Origin: Nitrospira defluvii
Lineage (GTDB): Bacteria > Nitrospirota > Nitrospiria > Nitrospirales > Nitrospiraceae
Length of the DNA stretch: 64,000 nt
Assembly: GCF_905220995.1 (NCBI RefSeq)
Contig: NZ_CAJNBJ010000020.1
Span: 146,086 to 210,085 of the forward strand
Direction of reading: 5' to 3'
In this document: positions 35,699-43,774 of the stretch, in pieces
Numbering within the stretch: the first letter of the stretch is position 1
How the letters are laid out: each line of letters begins with the position of its first letter
Program-made: the position numbers and the translations under genes
The notes under the pieces: model-generated
The model's database searches: none
Told to the model about the DNA's origin: nothing
Seen by the model: only the letters and a program-made list of their open reading frames with translations

Positions 35699-36519
35699 GC
35701 CACCCTCCCTTCTGGACGGGCTCCGCCCTTGAGCGCCCGCTTGATGAGAAACCCGAGCAAGGATACCGGTGTGGCACGAGGCAGCAGCCGGTTTTCCCAC
35801 GCCATCACTTTATTGAGGAGACCGGACACGACCGTGGCCTTCTTCCCAAGCGCCTGCAGCCCGACGGCGGCGACCTGCTGTGGTTGCTGAGGGATGAGGG
35901 GCAGTTTGGAAAAGTCGAGGGCCATATTGGCGGTCATCTCCGTATTGGTGAGACCGGGAGATAGCACCAGGACATCCACCCCATGCGGCTTGAGTTCCAC
36001 ATGCAACGCTTCGCCCAGACTCAGGAGATAGGCCTTTGTGGCGGCGTAGTGCGCGACATACGGCACGCCTTGGTAGGCAAATAAGCTGGAGACGAACATC
36101 AAACCGCCCCGGCCTCGCGCGGCAAGGCGCCGCCCGTAGTGATGGGCTAACTGCATGGGCGCGACGGCATTGAGCTGTACGAGCTGGAGATGGGCTGTTT
36201 CATCGGCATGGACAAAGCTGCCGGTGAGTTCGGCCCCGGCATTGAGAATGACGAGACCGATGTCGAGCCCCTCCGCCGATGACACAATCGTCTGAATCGC
36301 CAGAGGATCGCGTAAGTCTGCTGGCACGGGGAGCACGGTGACCCCAAACTCTGTCTTCAATTCAATCGTGAGTTCGTCCAGGCGCGCGTGGCGTCGCCCC
36401 ACCGCGACGATGTGAATATGGTGAGACGCCAGCTGGCGAGCTAATTCGCGTCCAATGCCTGACGTGGCCCCGGTAATCAGAGCCCACGGTCCGTATTTCG
36501 CTTGTGCCTGCTGATCCAT
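35695..36519 (-). CDS. Short-chain dehydrogenase/reductase (SDR)
   Basis: 274 residues from the ATG at 36519 (AAAGGAGGAG upstream). The NAD(P) site is ITGATSGIGRELARQLA, with the second motif in LVILNAGAEL and the catalytic YAATKAYLLSLGEALHVEL block (Tyr-x3-Lys). A hydrophobic C-terminal region resembles the DltE/YqjQ-type SDRs. It is the first gene of a unit with the YHS protein and lies downstream of a palindrome identical in its half sites to the one at the TetR gene, so it is very probably TetR-repressed. Confidence 0.88.
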   Translation of the reverse strand: MDQQAQAKYGPWALITGATSGIGRELARQLASHHIHIVAVGRRHARLDELTIELKTEFGVTVLPVPADLRDPLAIQTIVSSAEGLDIGLVILNAGAELTGSFVHADETAHLQLVQLNAVAPMQLAHHYGRRLAARGRGGLMFVSSLFAYQGVPYVAHYAATKAYLLSLGEALHVELKPHGVDVLVLSPGLTNTEMTANMALDFSKLPLIPQQPQQVAAVGLQALGKKATVVSGLLNKVMAWENRLLPRATPVSLLGFLIKRALKGGARPEGRVA

Positions 36520-36625
36520 CTGCCATCTCCTCCTTTGCGATGCTCCGAAACCCGTGCCGTATCGGCCTGCACGGTGCATTGCGATCTACGCATGGCCTTG
36601 CAGCCCCATCCTCACGATCCCTCTC

Positions 36626-36649
36626 TATATGGACCAATCGGTCCATATA
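36626..36649. promoter_or_regulatory. TetR operator at the SDR-YHS operon
   Basis: TATATGGACC and GGTCCATATA flank a four-base AATC centre: perfect 10-bp arms. The same half sites occur at 37263-37284. It lies between tetR and the SDR gene, in the position of the SDR promoter. Confidence 0.85.
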
Positions 36650-36664
36650 TGGTCAAAAAAACAC

Positions 36665-37252
36665 TTACCCCACCGCTTTCAGAATCAACGGAACCATGGA
36701 TCGCGCCGCTCGTTTATCCAAGCCCGCTTTGATGAGCGTCCTCAAGCCGGTCATGGAGCTCACCAGATAACTCGCCAGCGCATTGAGATCGGCATGAGGC
36801 GGCACGTCACCTTCCGTTTGAGCCCGTTTGAGCGCCGCTTTGAATACCTCGCCGAGACCGCGCAATCCCTGAGCGACCGGCTTCGCAAAGACGGTATCCC
36901 GCTGACCCAACTCGCTGGCTGAATTCCCCACGAGACAACCCTTTTCGCCTTCCGGCTGCTGCGCGGTCTCGGCAACGGCCTGAAAAACCGATTCGATGAA
37001 ACGTCGTCCGGACTTGGCTTCCTCCAAACCATGGTTCAGTTCTGACGTGAACCGTTCCTGATAACGAGTCAAACACCGTGTGAATAACTGGCGTTTGCTG
37101 CCGAAGCTCTGGTAGAGACTGCTCTTGGAGAGTTTCATGGCAGTGAGCAAGTCGCTCATCGACGTGGCCTCATAGCCCTTGCACCAGAATACGTCTACGG
37201 CGGCATCCAGTGCCTTCTCCGGATCAAACTCGATAGGGCGGCCAATCGTCAT
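36665..37252 (-). CDS. TetR family repressor
   Basis: 195 residues from the ATG at 37252. The N-terminal HTH is ALDAAVDVFWCKGYEATSMS followed by LLTAMKLSKSSLYQSFGSKR, the common TetR pattern with a SxxSLYxxFGSKxxLF recognition end. The C-terminal ligand domain belongs to the subgroup with GCLVGNSASELG (TetR_C_16-like), which often senses electrophiles. The conserved cysteine of that block is present and may be the sensor. Operators flank it on both sides. Confidence 0.88.
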   Translation of the reverse strand: MTIGRPIEFDPEKALDAAVDVFWCKGYEATSMSDLLTAMKLSKSSLYQSFGSKRQLFTRCLTRYQERFTSELNHGLEEAKSGRRFIESVFQAVAETAQQPEGEKGCLVGNSASELGQRDTVFAKPVAQGLRGLGEVFKAALKRAQTEGDVPPHADLNALASYLVSSMTGLRTLIKAGLDKRAARSMVPLILKAVG

Positions 37253-37262
37253 GGCCCGGATT

Positions 37263-37284
37263 ATATGGACCAGTCGGTCCATAT
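37263..37284. promoter_or_regulatory. TetR operator at its own promoter
   Basis: ATATGGACC and GGTCCATAT flank AGTC, matching the half sites of 36626-36649. It lies 10 bases upstream of the tetR start, so it should give autorepression. Confidence 0.85.
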
Positions 37285-37471
37285 GTCAAGCCCTGCCACC
37301 GGATGGCGGCCAGATCCTTCCATGCTTGCCTCGAACAATCTCGATTGAGCGGTTGAGCAAGCTTATTAAGATAGCCTAACCCCATCTTGCCTCCCATTGA
37401 AACCCACAATCGTCTACACTTCGTTGATGAGTCACGCTGGCCAAAAATGGTCCCGCAGATCAAGTATGTTC

Positions 37472-38323
37472 CTAACTCTCTTTCGGCATCGGCCCGATGA
37501 GTGGCTGATATGGAGCGCGGTGCGGAAGGATCCCTCCGTCGGGGCCGTGGTAATATTGCAACGCATCCGGCAACCACCCTTCGATCTGACTGATACGCGT
37601 CAGATCGGAAGGATGCGTGGAGAGAAACTCGGGAATGGCATGTTGCGAGCGGAAGCACAGTTTCCCGATCATCTGTTTGGGGCAGCCGCTCATGCGTTCC
37701 CAGAACGGCACGGCTTCGCGCGGGTCGTAGCCCGCCTGCGCCATCAACCGCAGGCCGATGTAATCCGCTTCCGACTCCTGCTTCCGATTGAATGGCAAAG
37801 ACACATTGACACCGTAGGCGCCCAATACACCCTGGATAGCACCTCCTCCTGCCTGCCCAGCCGCCGCGGCGCCGATCGCGCCCAATTGGGCGATTTGGTC
37901 GATGATGCTCCGGCTCATCCGCTCGACTCCATGACGCTGCAGCGCATGCGCCACTTCATGGCCGATCACCGTCGCCAAACCCGCTTCGCTTTTCGTCACC
38001 TTGAGCAGCCCAGTAAACACCGCGACTTTCCCGCCGGGCAGCGCAAAGGCGTTGATCGTCTTGTCGTCGTCAATCACGGCGAATTCCCACTGGTACTGAG
38101 GTTTGTTCGAGGCCCTGGCGATCCGCTGGCCGACCCGTTGGACCATCTCATTGATCTCATCGTTGTCACTCAACCGCGCTTGCCGCAACACCTCCCGATA
38201 GGCGCTGAGTCCGAAATCCAGTTCCTTCTCTTCCGAGAAGAAAATGAGCTGGTCGCGCGCCGTGCCGGGAGCGCGGTAGTACGCGGCGAGGCTTCCTATG
38301 ACGCTCAGCGACAGAACGATGCG
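37472..38323 (-). pseudogene. M48 family zinc metalloprotease, start codon apparently lost
   Basis: The well-defined part (37472-38191) has the zinc motif VIGHEVAHALQRHG and the third ligand region ESEADYIGLRLMAQAGYDP, typical of the YfgC/LoiP-type M48 proteins. The frame continues upstream with family-like RDQLIFFSEEKELDFGLSAY and a hydrophobic leader, but no ATG, GTG or TTG occurs until an in-frame TAG at 38324-38326. The only usable start in the frame is the GTG at 38191, which would remove the leader and the first conserved block. The lipobox cysteine usual at this position is also missing (LAAYY). So it is a recent pseudogene, a non-standard start, or an error. Confidence 0.7.
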
Positions 38324-38400
38324 CTATGCCACTGTCGCGCCAAGAGACAGGAGTGTCCTGCGAGCGACAGGTCTGGAACCGTATGGGGGTAGCTGGCGAC

Positions 38401-38862
38401 TCATGCGTCTACTTCGCAGCCGCCACGCGCAAAAAAGAGGCCTCGGTGAATGTCGCCAATGCTGACCATGCCGACGAGCGTGCCGTGGTCGGCGACCGGA
38501 AGGCGGCGAAAGTTCTTCAACCCCATGTATGACGCCGCTTCAAGGATGGGCGTTTCCGGTGAGACCGTCAGCGGATAGCGCACCATGATCTCCTCGGCCT
38601 TCTTTCCCAGCACCTCGGGATAGTTCTGCTCCATTTCCAGAAAGTCCCGGCTGTGCACGGCGTCGTGAATGTAATCGCCATAATTGGGGTACATCGGCAG
38701 CATCACGTCGCGCAGTGTCACGATCCCGAGTAATTCCTGATCGGCACTGACGATCGGAATGGCCCCGCAATGCCGGCTTAACATCTTCACGACGACGTCC
38801 CGCACTGTTTCTATCTGTGTGCCTGTGACGACTCCCGTAGACATCACCTCATGGATTCTCAT
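38401..38862 (-). CDS. Two-CBS-domain protein
   Basis: 153 residues holding a CBS pair: MRIHEVMSTGVVTGTQIETV with LLGIVTLRDVMLPMYPN, and EIMVRYPLTVSPETPILEAA with TLVGMVSIGDIHRGL. Such stand-alone pairs bind adenine nucleotides and regulate partners. A cysteine pair is not conserved (SRHCGAIPIV). AAAGGAGG precedes the ATG. Confidence 0.9.
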   Translation of the reverse strand: MRIHEVMSTGVVTGTQIETVRDVVVKMLSRHCGAIPIVSADQELLGIVTLRDVMLPMYPNYGDYIHDAVHSRDFLEMEQNYPEVLGKKAEEIMVRYPLTVSPETPILEAASYMGLKNFRRLPVADHGTLVGMVSIGDIHRGLFFARGGCEVDA

Positions 38863-38883
38863 GGAAGCCTCCTTTCGTTTCGC

Positions 38884-39132
38884 TCATAGGCCTGAGATGC
38901 TGGTCTGGTTTCCGATGCCCGCGCTGCTCGGGAGCTGTTCCCCGGCAGGCACAGTCCGATGATCCAAGTGGTACTGCGACTGGCAATGGCCGCAGCGCAC
39001 AAACCAGAGGCAGCCATCGGGATAGTAATCACACTGCAATTTCGGGATCAGTTCATGAGCTCCACAAGTCGGACAGGGGAGTTGGTGGAGCTGAATACGT
39101 AAGGCCATTACGGGGTCGTCGAGCACTGTCAT
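38884..39132 (-). CDS. Small zinc-ribbon-like protein
   Basis: 82 residues. Two CxxC-type knuckles, LPCPTCGAHEL and VRCGHCQSQYH, are joined by ~25 residues with a single further Cys, so one zinc ion is likely. No family is recognised. GGGAGG lies before the ATG. The next small zinc-finger gene lies 54 bases upstream on the same strand. Confidence 0.6.
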   Translation of the reverse strand: MTVLDDPVMALRIQLHQLPCPTCGAHELIPKLQCDYYPDGCLWFVRCGHCQSQYHLDHRTVPAGEQLPSSAGIGNQTSISGL

Positions 39133-39186
39133 GGCGGGCCTCCCTGTTGAACGAGATGCACGGGCTAGGTGTCGATCGCTCTCCAG

Positions 39187-39399
39187 TTATGCCGCGACGA
39201 GCCGCGGCATACGAGGACTGGTGAACTGAATGGACTCTGTCGGTGCCGTGGATCGTCTTCGATGTTCAAGAATCAGCGCATCGACCAGATCGCCGCAGAG
39301 CAGGCAGCGATAGCCGTCCACGCACAGGCTGCTGCTCCGCCCCTGCAAATCGCAAATCTGTTCCCGTACCATCAGTCCGTTGCATCGTTCACAGGTCAC
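39187..39399 (-). CDS. Small double-CxxC protein
   Basis: 70 residues starting at a GTG with an AAGGAGGTG site. CERCNGLMV at the start and RCLLCGDLVDALI in the middle form two CxxC pairs, with a basic tail (HRRRS). The order C-E-R-C-N-G-L-M-V is that of small zinc proteins found in several proteobacterial and Nitrospirota genomes. Function unknown. Confidence 0.6.
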   Translation of the reverse strand: MTCERCNGLMVREQICDLQGRSSSLCVDGYRCLLCGDLVDALILEHRRRSTAPTESIQFTSPRMPRLVAA

Positions 39400-39651
39400 G
39401 GTTCACCTCCTTGTGGATGGGAGACATGTGGTTATCCTGCTTACGATCCTAGCGGGTGTGTTGCCGCCGATCTGTAAGGTACCTCACGTGTTCTGCATTC
39501 TTTCTTTGTGCAGTTGTAATCCAGCCCACAGAACTTCCGAGTGCTCCGCAGTAGAGTGCACAACTTATCGCGGGATCTCGCCGCGGCCGTCCCACCGATG
39601 AGACGGAGAGAGTTCTCAACATTCACCTGTTCGTTATGAAAGGAGTGCAGC

Positions 39652-40008
39652 ATGTCCAAAGTTGCGATCGTGGTATTAGCCGACACCGACACCCATGAAG
39701 GATTGGGACGTGTGGTGAACGCGATGGAAGCCGTCAAAGAGTTCAAGGACGCCCACGACGACGTCCAACTTATTTTCGACGGCGCCGGGCCCAAGTGGAT
39801 TCCGGCACTGGAGAAGCCCGATCACATGGCCCACGGGCTGTATGTGGCGGTGAAGGATCGAATCAGCGGGGCCTGCGACTTTTGCGCGGGCGCGTTTGGG
39901 GTAAAGGATCAGGTCGTAGCCTGCGGCGTGAAGCTGACGGGAGAATACGATGGTCATCCGAGCTTCAAGAAGCTCGTGTCCCAGGGGTATCAGGTCATCA
40001 CGTTCTAA
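39652..40008 (+). CDS. DsrE family small protein
   Basis: 118 residues. It begins MSKVAIVVLADTDTHEGLGR and contains GAGPKWIPALEKPDHMAHGL, then GACDFCAGAFGVKDQVVACG, with three cysteines. The order and spacing match the DsrE-like protein at 28651-29025, so the two are paralogues. The upstream GAAAGGAG is a good ribosome site. It may be co-transcribed with the membrane protein gene that follows. Confidence 0.85.
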   Translation: MSKVAIVVLADTDTHEGLGRVVNAMEAVKEFKDAHDDVQLIFDGAGPKWIPALEKPDHMAHGLYVAVKDRISGACDFCAGAFGVKDQVVACGVKLTGEYDGHPSFKKLVSQGYQVITF

Positions 40009-40118
40009 TATCGTGAACCATCGGACATCCGGACGGCGCAATCACCACGGCCGGATGTCCGCCCCTTGCAGTGAGCATCAAACCACTGCTGATCCAATCA
40101 TCGGAAGGAAATCGGGCT

Positions 40119-40496
40119 ATGAGAAACCCGTTACGATTTTTCATCGAATTGATCCAGCAGCCCCTCTGGGTCTCCCTGTGGGTCCTGTTTCTCATGCTCG
40201 TCAACATGGCGAGTTTCGCCTTCTGGCAGGAAGCGATCGCACAGCTCATTCTCATCAACTTTCTCGCAAGTGCGATGCTGATGATGGGACTCTATTCGCG
40301 ATACGGATTCACAAAGATTCTCGGGCTCGGCCACTTCCCATGGATTCCACTGCTGGCCTATGTCGTGACACAGATCCCTGCCGCTGAGGCGTCGTTCAAA
40401 CGCTATTTGCTGGTCTTATCGGTCTCCATGGGCATGTCCTTGGTGCTCGATACGATTGATGTTTGGAACTACTTCAGAAGCCGGGCGCGCCTCTAA
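40119..40496 (+). CDS. Small membrane protein, unknown
   Basis: 125 residues from the ATG at 40119 (GGAAGGAA 9 bases upstream). Three to four hydrophobic segments are seen, at about 12-32, 38-58, 70-88 and 97-113. The PLWVSLWVLFLMLVNMASF block and the final DTIDVWNYFRSR are distinctive but I do not know a family. It follows the DsrE-like gene by ~110 bases. Confidence 0.65.
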   Translation: MRNPLRFFIELIQQPLWVSLWVLFLMLVNMASFAFWQEAIAQLILINFLASAMLMMGLYSRYGFTKILGLGHFPWIPLLAYVVTQIPAAEASFKRYLLVLSVSMGMSLVLDTIDVWNYFRSRARL

Positions 40497-40506
40497 CAGC
40501 CACTAC

Positions 40507-41043
40507 CTAATAGACCAGGATCTGTTCCGCTGCCTCGAACAACTCCACCATCTTGGCTAGTGGAATTGAGGTGACTGAAGCGGCGACCCGCGCCGGATCG
40601 ATCTTGTAGAGCAGCATCATGGTCTGATTCCCATAAATGTCGACGCCCAGCTTGTTCTTGAGAAAGTCGAAATACTCGCCATAGGTACGCGGAACTTGTT
40701 CCGGCAGTACGCCCATCTGTTCAGAGAGACTTTGCCGCTCCCGCTCCGGCAGATTGGCACGGTCAAGCGCGGTTGAATCGGAGCCAACGAGCTTCCTGAA
40801 CCACCCGAAGCCTTTTGTCACTGACGTGACGGCGCTCGCATCCACCAGGATCGTTACCGTATGCCCGGCCTTCACGGCTGCCCATGCCACATTCGGCACC
40901 GCGCAGATCTGTGCATCGTCCACGGCAAGCGACGTTTTCATATGGATCAGGATGTTGGCTGCGGATGCTGCAGGAATCCAAAGTCCCGTACTCAAGAGGA
41001 GCGTTGTGAGGGTCATGAGCAGGGGAGCGAATCGTCGTTTCAT
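40507..41043 (-). CDS. Secreted DsrE/F-like protein
   Basis: 178 residues with a signal peptide ending near ASAAN (about 29). The mature part starts ILIHMKTSLAVDDAQICAVP, with the Rossmann-like DsrE/F fold (VAWAAVKAGHTVTILVDAS) and a single cysteine in AQICAVP. Its ATG overlaps the stop of the upstream AhpD-like gene (ATGA). Together with that gene and the MerR gene it forms one minus-strand operon. Confidence 0.75.
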   Translation of the reverse strand: MKRRFAPLLMTLTTLLLSTGLWIPAASAANILIHMKTSLAVDDAQICAVPNVAWAAVKAGHTVTILVDASAVTSVTKGFGWFRKLVGSDSTALDRANLPERERQSLSEQMGVLPEQVPRTYGEYFDFLKNKLGVDIYGNQTMMLLYKIDPARVAASVTSIPLAKMVELFEAAEQILVY

Positions 41044-41435
41044 AGTGCCTCCTCTTCATTGGTATCGCTTGACGTTTGGTGATCGCAGCAACCTGCGGCA
41101 TCCGAAGTCGTCTCAGGACCGATAGATTCCTTATAGGCAGCATAAGCCTTTAGCGCCCATTCCTCGCCGGGACAACCTTGCATGGTCATGGCTACCTCAA
41201 GGAATTCGATCAGCTCTTCTTGTGTGCTGCCTTTCTCGTGCGCCATCCGGACATAGGCGCGAATGCAGGGTTCGCATCGGATCGTGATGGAGATAGCCAT
41301 CGCGGTGAGGAGCTTATGTTTGGCGGGAACCGCCCCATCGCGATAGGCTGCCTGGCGCATGCGAAGCAACCCGCCTGTTACTTGCGGACTGAGGCGACGC
41401 AATTCCGTAAACCGTGTGTCGTTCGGACTTGTCAC
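41040..41435 (-). CDS. AhpD/carboxymuconolactone decarboxylase-like protein
   Basis: 131 residues starting at a GTG (41435) with GGAGG just before it; the GTG overlaps the MerR stop by 4 bases. The AhpD-type site is ISITIRCEPCIRAYVRMA (C-x2-C). The EEWALKAYAAY block is typical of the short CMD subgroup. The C-terminal tail has SDAAGCCDHQ, a possible metal-binding cysteine pair followed by histidine. The operon order MerR-CMD-DsrE suggests a thiol or metal stress circuit. Confidence 0.8.
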   Translation of the reverse strand: MTSPNDTRFTELRRLSPQVTGGLLRMRQAAYRDGAVPAKHKLLTAMAISITIRCEPCIRAYVRMAHEKGSTQEELIEFLEVAMTMQGCPGEEWALKAYAAYKESIGPETTSDAAGCCDHQTSSDTNEEEAL

Positions 41436-41875
41436 GATGTCCTCCGTTTCTGTGATTGTTGTGAGGCGGGTTGGTCTCTTTCCATCTGGCGCAGAATCTG
41501 ACAACGATCGATAGGCTGACCAGCCTGACACATGCGGATCAATCCGCGCAGCGCGCGGGCCAAGGCTTGGAGGTTTGTCAGCTTCGCTTCAACGCCATGC
41601 AATTTAGCTTCTGCCTTCCGCTGCACGTCGCCACAACGCGCCCGGCCATTCACTCGGAGGCTGAGTAATTCACCGATCTCTCGAAGCGTGAATCCCAGTG
41701 CCTTCGCGTTTCTGATGAATCGGAGTCGTGCCACTGCCTCGTGGTCATAGACACGATATCCAGACGGCCGACGTCCGACAGGCGAGAGGAGCTGTTGCCG
41801 CTCGTAGTACCGAACCGTTTGGACATGAACGCCAGCCGATTTTGCGAGCCAGCCAATCGTACGTTGGGATGTCAT
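41432..41875 (-). CDS. MerR family metal-responsive regulator
   Basis: 147 residues. The N-terminal HTH is IGWLAKSAGVHVQTVRYYER, followed by a dimerisation helix and a C-terminal metal region with three cysteines: ARCGDVQRK, IRMCQAGQ and DRCQIL. That C-x35-C-x8-C layout is like the mercury/zinc/lead MerR group, not the copper CueR group. The metal cannot be given. Its downstream genes are co-transcribed and the arsM unit is divergent. A MerR-type promoter is seen at 41893-41924. Confidence 0.87.
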   Translation of the reverse strand: MTSQRTIGWLAKSAGVHVQTVRYYERQQLLSPVGRRPSGYRVYDHEAVARLRFIRNAKALGFTLREIGELLSLRVNGRARCGDVQRKAEAKLHGVEAKLTNLQALARALRGLIRMCQAGQPIDRCQILRQMERDQPASQQSQKRRTS

Positions 41876-41892
41876 AGTCGCTCCGTGGGAAG

Positions 41893-41924
41893 AGGCTACA
41901 CCTGATACTATGGTAGCGAGTCAA
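41893..41924 (-). promoter_or_regulatory. Candidate MerR-type promoter with long spacer
   Basis: On the minus strand TTGACT is followed after about 20 bases by TAGCCT, with an imperfect dyad (CTCGCTAC and GTATCAGG) between them. A 19-20-base spacer with a dyad is the mark of MerR-activated promoters. The order points to autoregulation of the merR-CMD-DsrE operon. Confidence 0.5.
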
Positions 41925-42030
41925 GGGGGCAAGGAACCTACCTGATCCACGCTCCGCCCTGTCAGAAGTCCTCTGCGCTGGTGAGGGATCCCTCTCGCGG
42001 CGATGCTCGCACCTACGGGGTAGGACTCAA

Positions 42031-42046
42031 TGTAAGCCAGCTTACA
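42031..42046. promoter_or_regulatory. TGTAAGC-CA-GCTTACA palindrome
   Basis: Perfect 7-bp arms around a CA centre. Related blocks (CAGCTTACAG and similar) lie at 25551-25565 and 9884-9898 and are not assigned to a regulator. Confidence 0.4.
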
Positions 42047-42182
42047 GAATCTTCATTCTCCTCGCTGTATTCTTTTCCCTATCTGACGCATCCATCTTCG
42101 TGGGCGGCTGGAGATTGAAGGCGACTCGTCAGTTTGATACATCGACGTATCTCCATATGGTCATATTTTAGCGGGGGGAGCC

Positions 42183-43370
42183 ATGCCAGGAGAGAACATT
42201 ACCCAGGTCGTCAGTGATCGATACGCCCGGGCGGCCAGCTCGGGCGAGCAAATGTGTTGCCCGACCAGCTATGACATGAGCCATCTCAAGACCTTCATCC
42301 CGGAGGAGGTCATCAAGATTTCCTATGGCTGCGGCACGCCCGCCGGGCTACAGACGGTGCGCGCTGGAGAAACCGTCCTGGACATCGGCTCGGGTGGCGG
42401 GATCGACTGTTTCGAGGCGTCTCGTCTCGTTGGTCCGACGGGCCGCGTGATCGGCATCGACATGACCGATACGATGTTGGAGATCGCACGCAGGAACGCC
42501 GTCATCGTGGCCGGCAATCTCGGCTACTCCTCCTCCAATGTGGAGTTCCGAAAAGGCATGGCCGACGCCATGCCGGTAGCGGACGGCACGGTTGATTTGA
42601 TCATCTCCAATTGCGTGATCAATCTGGCCCCGGATAAACGCAAGGTCTTCCGTGAAATGTTCCGCGTCGCCAAGCCAGGCGGACGGTTCACGATCTCGGA
42701 TATCGTCGCCGACCAGCCCGTGCCTCAGTACCTCGTTCACGATGCGGAGAAATGGGGCGATTGCCTGTCTGGCGCCCTGACACTCACCGACTACATGGCC
42801 GGCATGACGGAGGCGGGGTTTGTCGGCCTGCATCTGATCAAGTCGTCGCCCTGGCAGCGGATCGATGGCATTCACTTCTTCTCGGTGACGTTGACCGGCT
42901 ACAAACTCCCTGCCCATGCGCCGGCTTCAGTCCCACGCTATGCCACGCTCCGCGGTCCCTTCAGCCGCGTGGTGGATGAACGAGGCACGACCTATCTGCG
43001 CGGGACTCCTCAATCACTCACTGCGGAAGCGGCGCGGCTCCTGGGCCAGCCGCCATTTGCCGCACAGTTTGTCTTGTCTCAAGACCCAGTCACACTCGAT
43101 CAGACGGATCCACGCTGGACATCGGTGCTTCCCGAACAGACGTCCTGTGTGTGGAAAGGCGACTTCGCCTTGCTGGCAGGACCGTTCGTAGAAGCGCAGG
43201 ACGACGATCACCATGTCTTTCGACGCGGCGAGCCGCTGGAAGTCTGCTCCAAAACCCTCACGGTCCTCGCAACCGACGGCTATGCGCCGCACTTTGCGAT
43301 TCTCAATCGCGCCGGTCAGCGCGTAACCGGGGAAGCCGTGACCTGTTCCCCTGAGGGAGCCTGCTGTTAA
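42183..43370 (+). CDS. arsM: Arsenite S-adenosylmethyltransferase
   Basis: 395 residues. The SAM motif is TVLDIGSGGGIDCF (about 64-77), followed by IGIDMTDTML. Cysteines that match ArsM active positions are C50 (SYGCGTPAG), C144 (SNCVINLAPDKRKVF) and C194 (WGDCLSGAL); C25-C26 and the terminal CSPEGACC may also bind arsenic. It should methylate As(III) to volatile or arsenosugar precursors. The C-terminal ~130 residues (from about 265) are an extra domain seen in the arsenosugar-type ArsM. The stop overlaps arsR (TAATG), and arsS follows. Confidence 0.87.
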   Translation: MPGENITQVVSDRYARAASSGEQMCCPTSYDMSHLKTFIPEEVIKISYGCGTPAGLQTVRAGETVLDIGSGGGIDCFEASRLVGPTGRVIGIDMTDTMLEIARRNAVIVAGNLGYSSSNVEFRKGMADAMPVADGTVDLIISNCVINLAPDKRKVFREMFRVAKPGGRFTISDIVADQPVPQYLVHDAEKWGDCLSGALTLTDYMAGMTEAGFVGLHLIKSSPWQRIDGIHFFSVTLTGYKLPAHAPASVPRYATLRGPFSRVVDERGTTYLRGTPQSLTAEAARLLGQPPFAAQFVLSQDPVTLDQTDPRWTSVLPEQTSCVWKGDFALLAGPFVEAQDDDHHVFRRGEPLEVCSKTLTVLATDGYAPHFAILNRAGQRVTGEAVTCSPEGACC

Positions 43371-43726
43371 TGAAGCGTGCTTCGATAGGCGATCTCCTGA
43401 CCACGGGCCAATGTGCCACGGTGCTGAAAGCGTTGGCGGATGAGACGCGGTTGCGTCTGCTGGAGTCCCTGCTGGTCGAAGAGAAATGCGTGACGGAGCT
43501 GGTGCGAGAATTGCGCTGCCCGCAGCCGCACATCTCCCATCATCTTCGCATTCTTCGCGATGCCGGATTAGTCGAAGGACTTCGGGAGGGCAAGCAGGTC
43601 TGCTATCGCATCGCTCCAACCGTCAAACGGGCGTTAGCGAATCGGCAAGGGCAGGCCCTGAATTTTGGGTGTTGCGAGGTGCGATTCCCTGAAACGGTCT
43701 TGGCCGCGTTGAGTCATGCGCACTGA
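43370..43726 (+). CDS. arsR: ArsR family arsenic-type repressor
   Basis: 118 residues of the ArsR/SmtB fold. The HTH is CVTELVRELRCPQPHISHHL, with the recognition helix QPHISHHLRILRDAGLV. The metal site might use C56-like residues in EEKCVTEL and ELRCPQ, with C in GKQVCYRI and GCCEVRF. No classical ELCVCDL alpha3 site is present, so the As(III) site is a variant. It overlaps arsM by one base and should control this operon. Confidence 0.87.
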   Translation: MKRASIGDLLTTGQCATVLKALADETRLRLLESLLVEEKCVTELVRELRCPQPHISHHLRILRDAGLVEGLREGKQVCYRIAPTVKRALANRQGQALNFGCCEVRFPETVLAALSHAH

Positions 43727-43774
43727 GGCGGCTCGGTTCGTGAGGGGATTTTTTGTTTTTCTGAGGACACAGAC

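Larger units (their letters stand above)
41876..42182. promoter_or_regulatory. Divergent MerR/arsM regulatory region
   Basis: About 307 bases, non-coding. It contains the MerR-type promoter (41893-41924) and the palindrome TGTAAGC-CA-GCTTACA (42031-42046). The part nearest arsM (42110-42180) is AT-rich, with TGGTCATATTTTAGC just upstream of the GGGGGGA ribosome site. No ArsR-type site is obvious. Confidence 0.5.

Noticed and set aside
41432..41875. Copper regulator CueR
   Set aside because: The three-cysteine layout is of the Hg/Zn/Pb MerR type, not the C-x7-C type of CueR.
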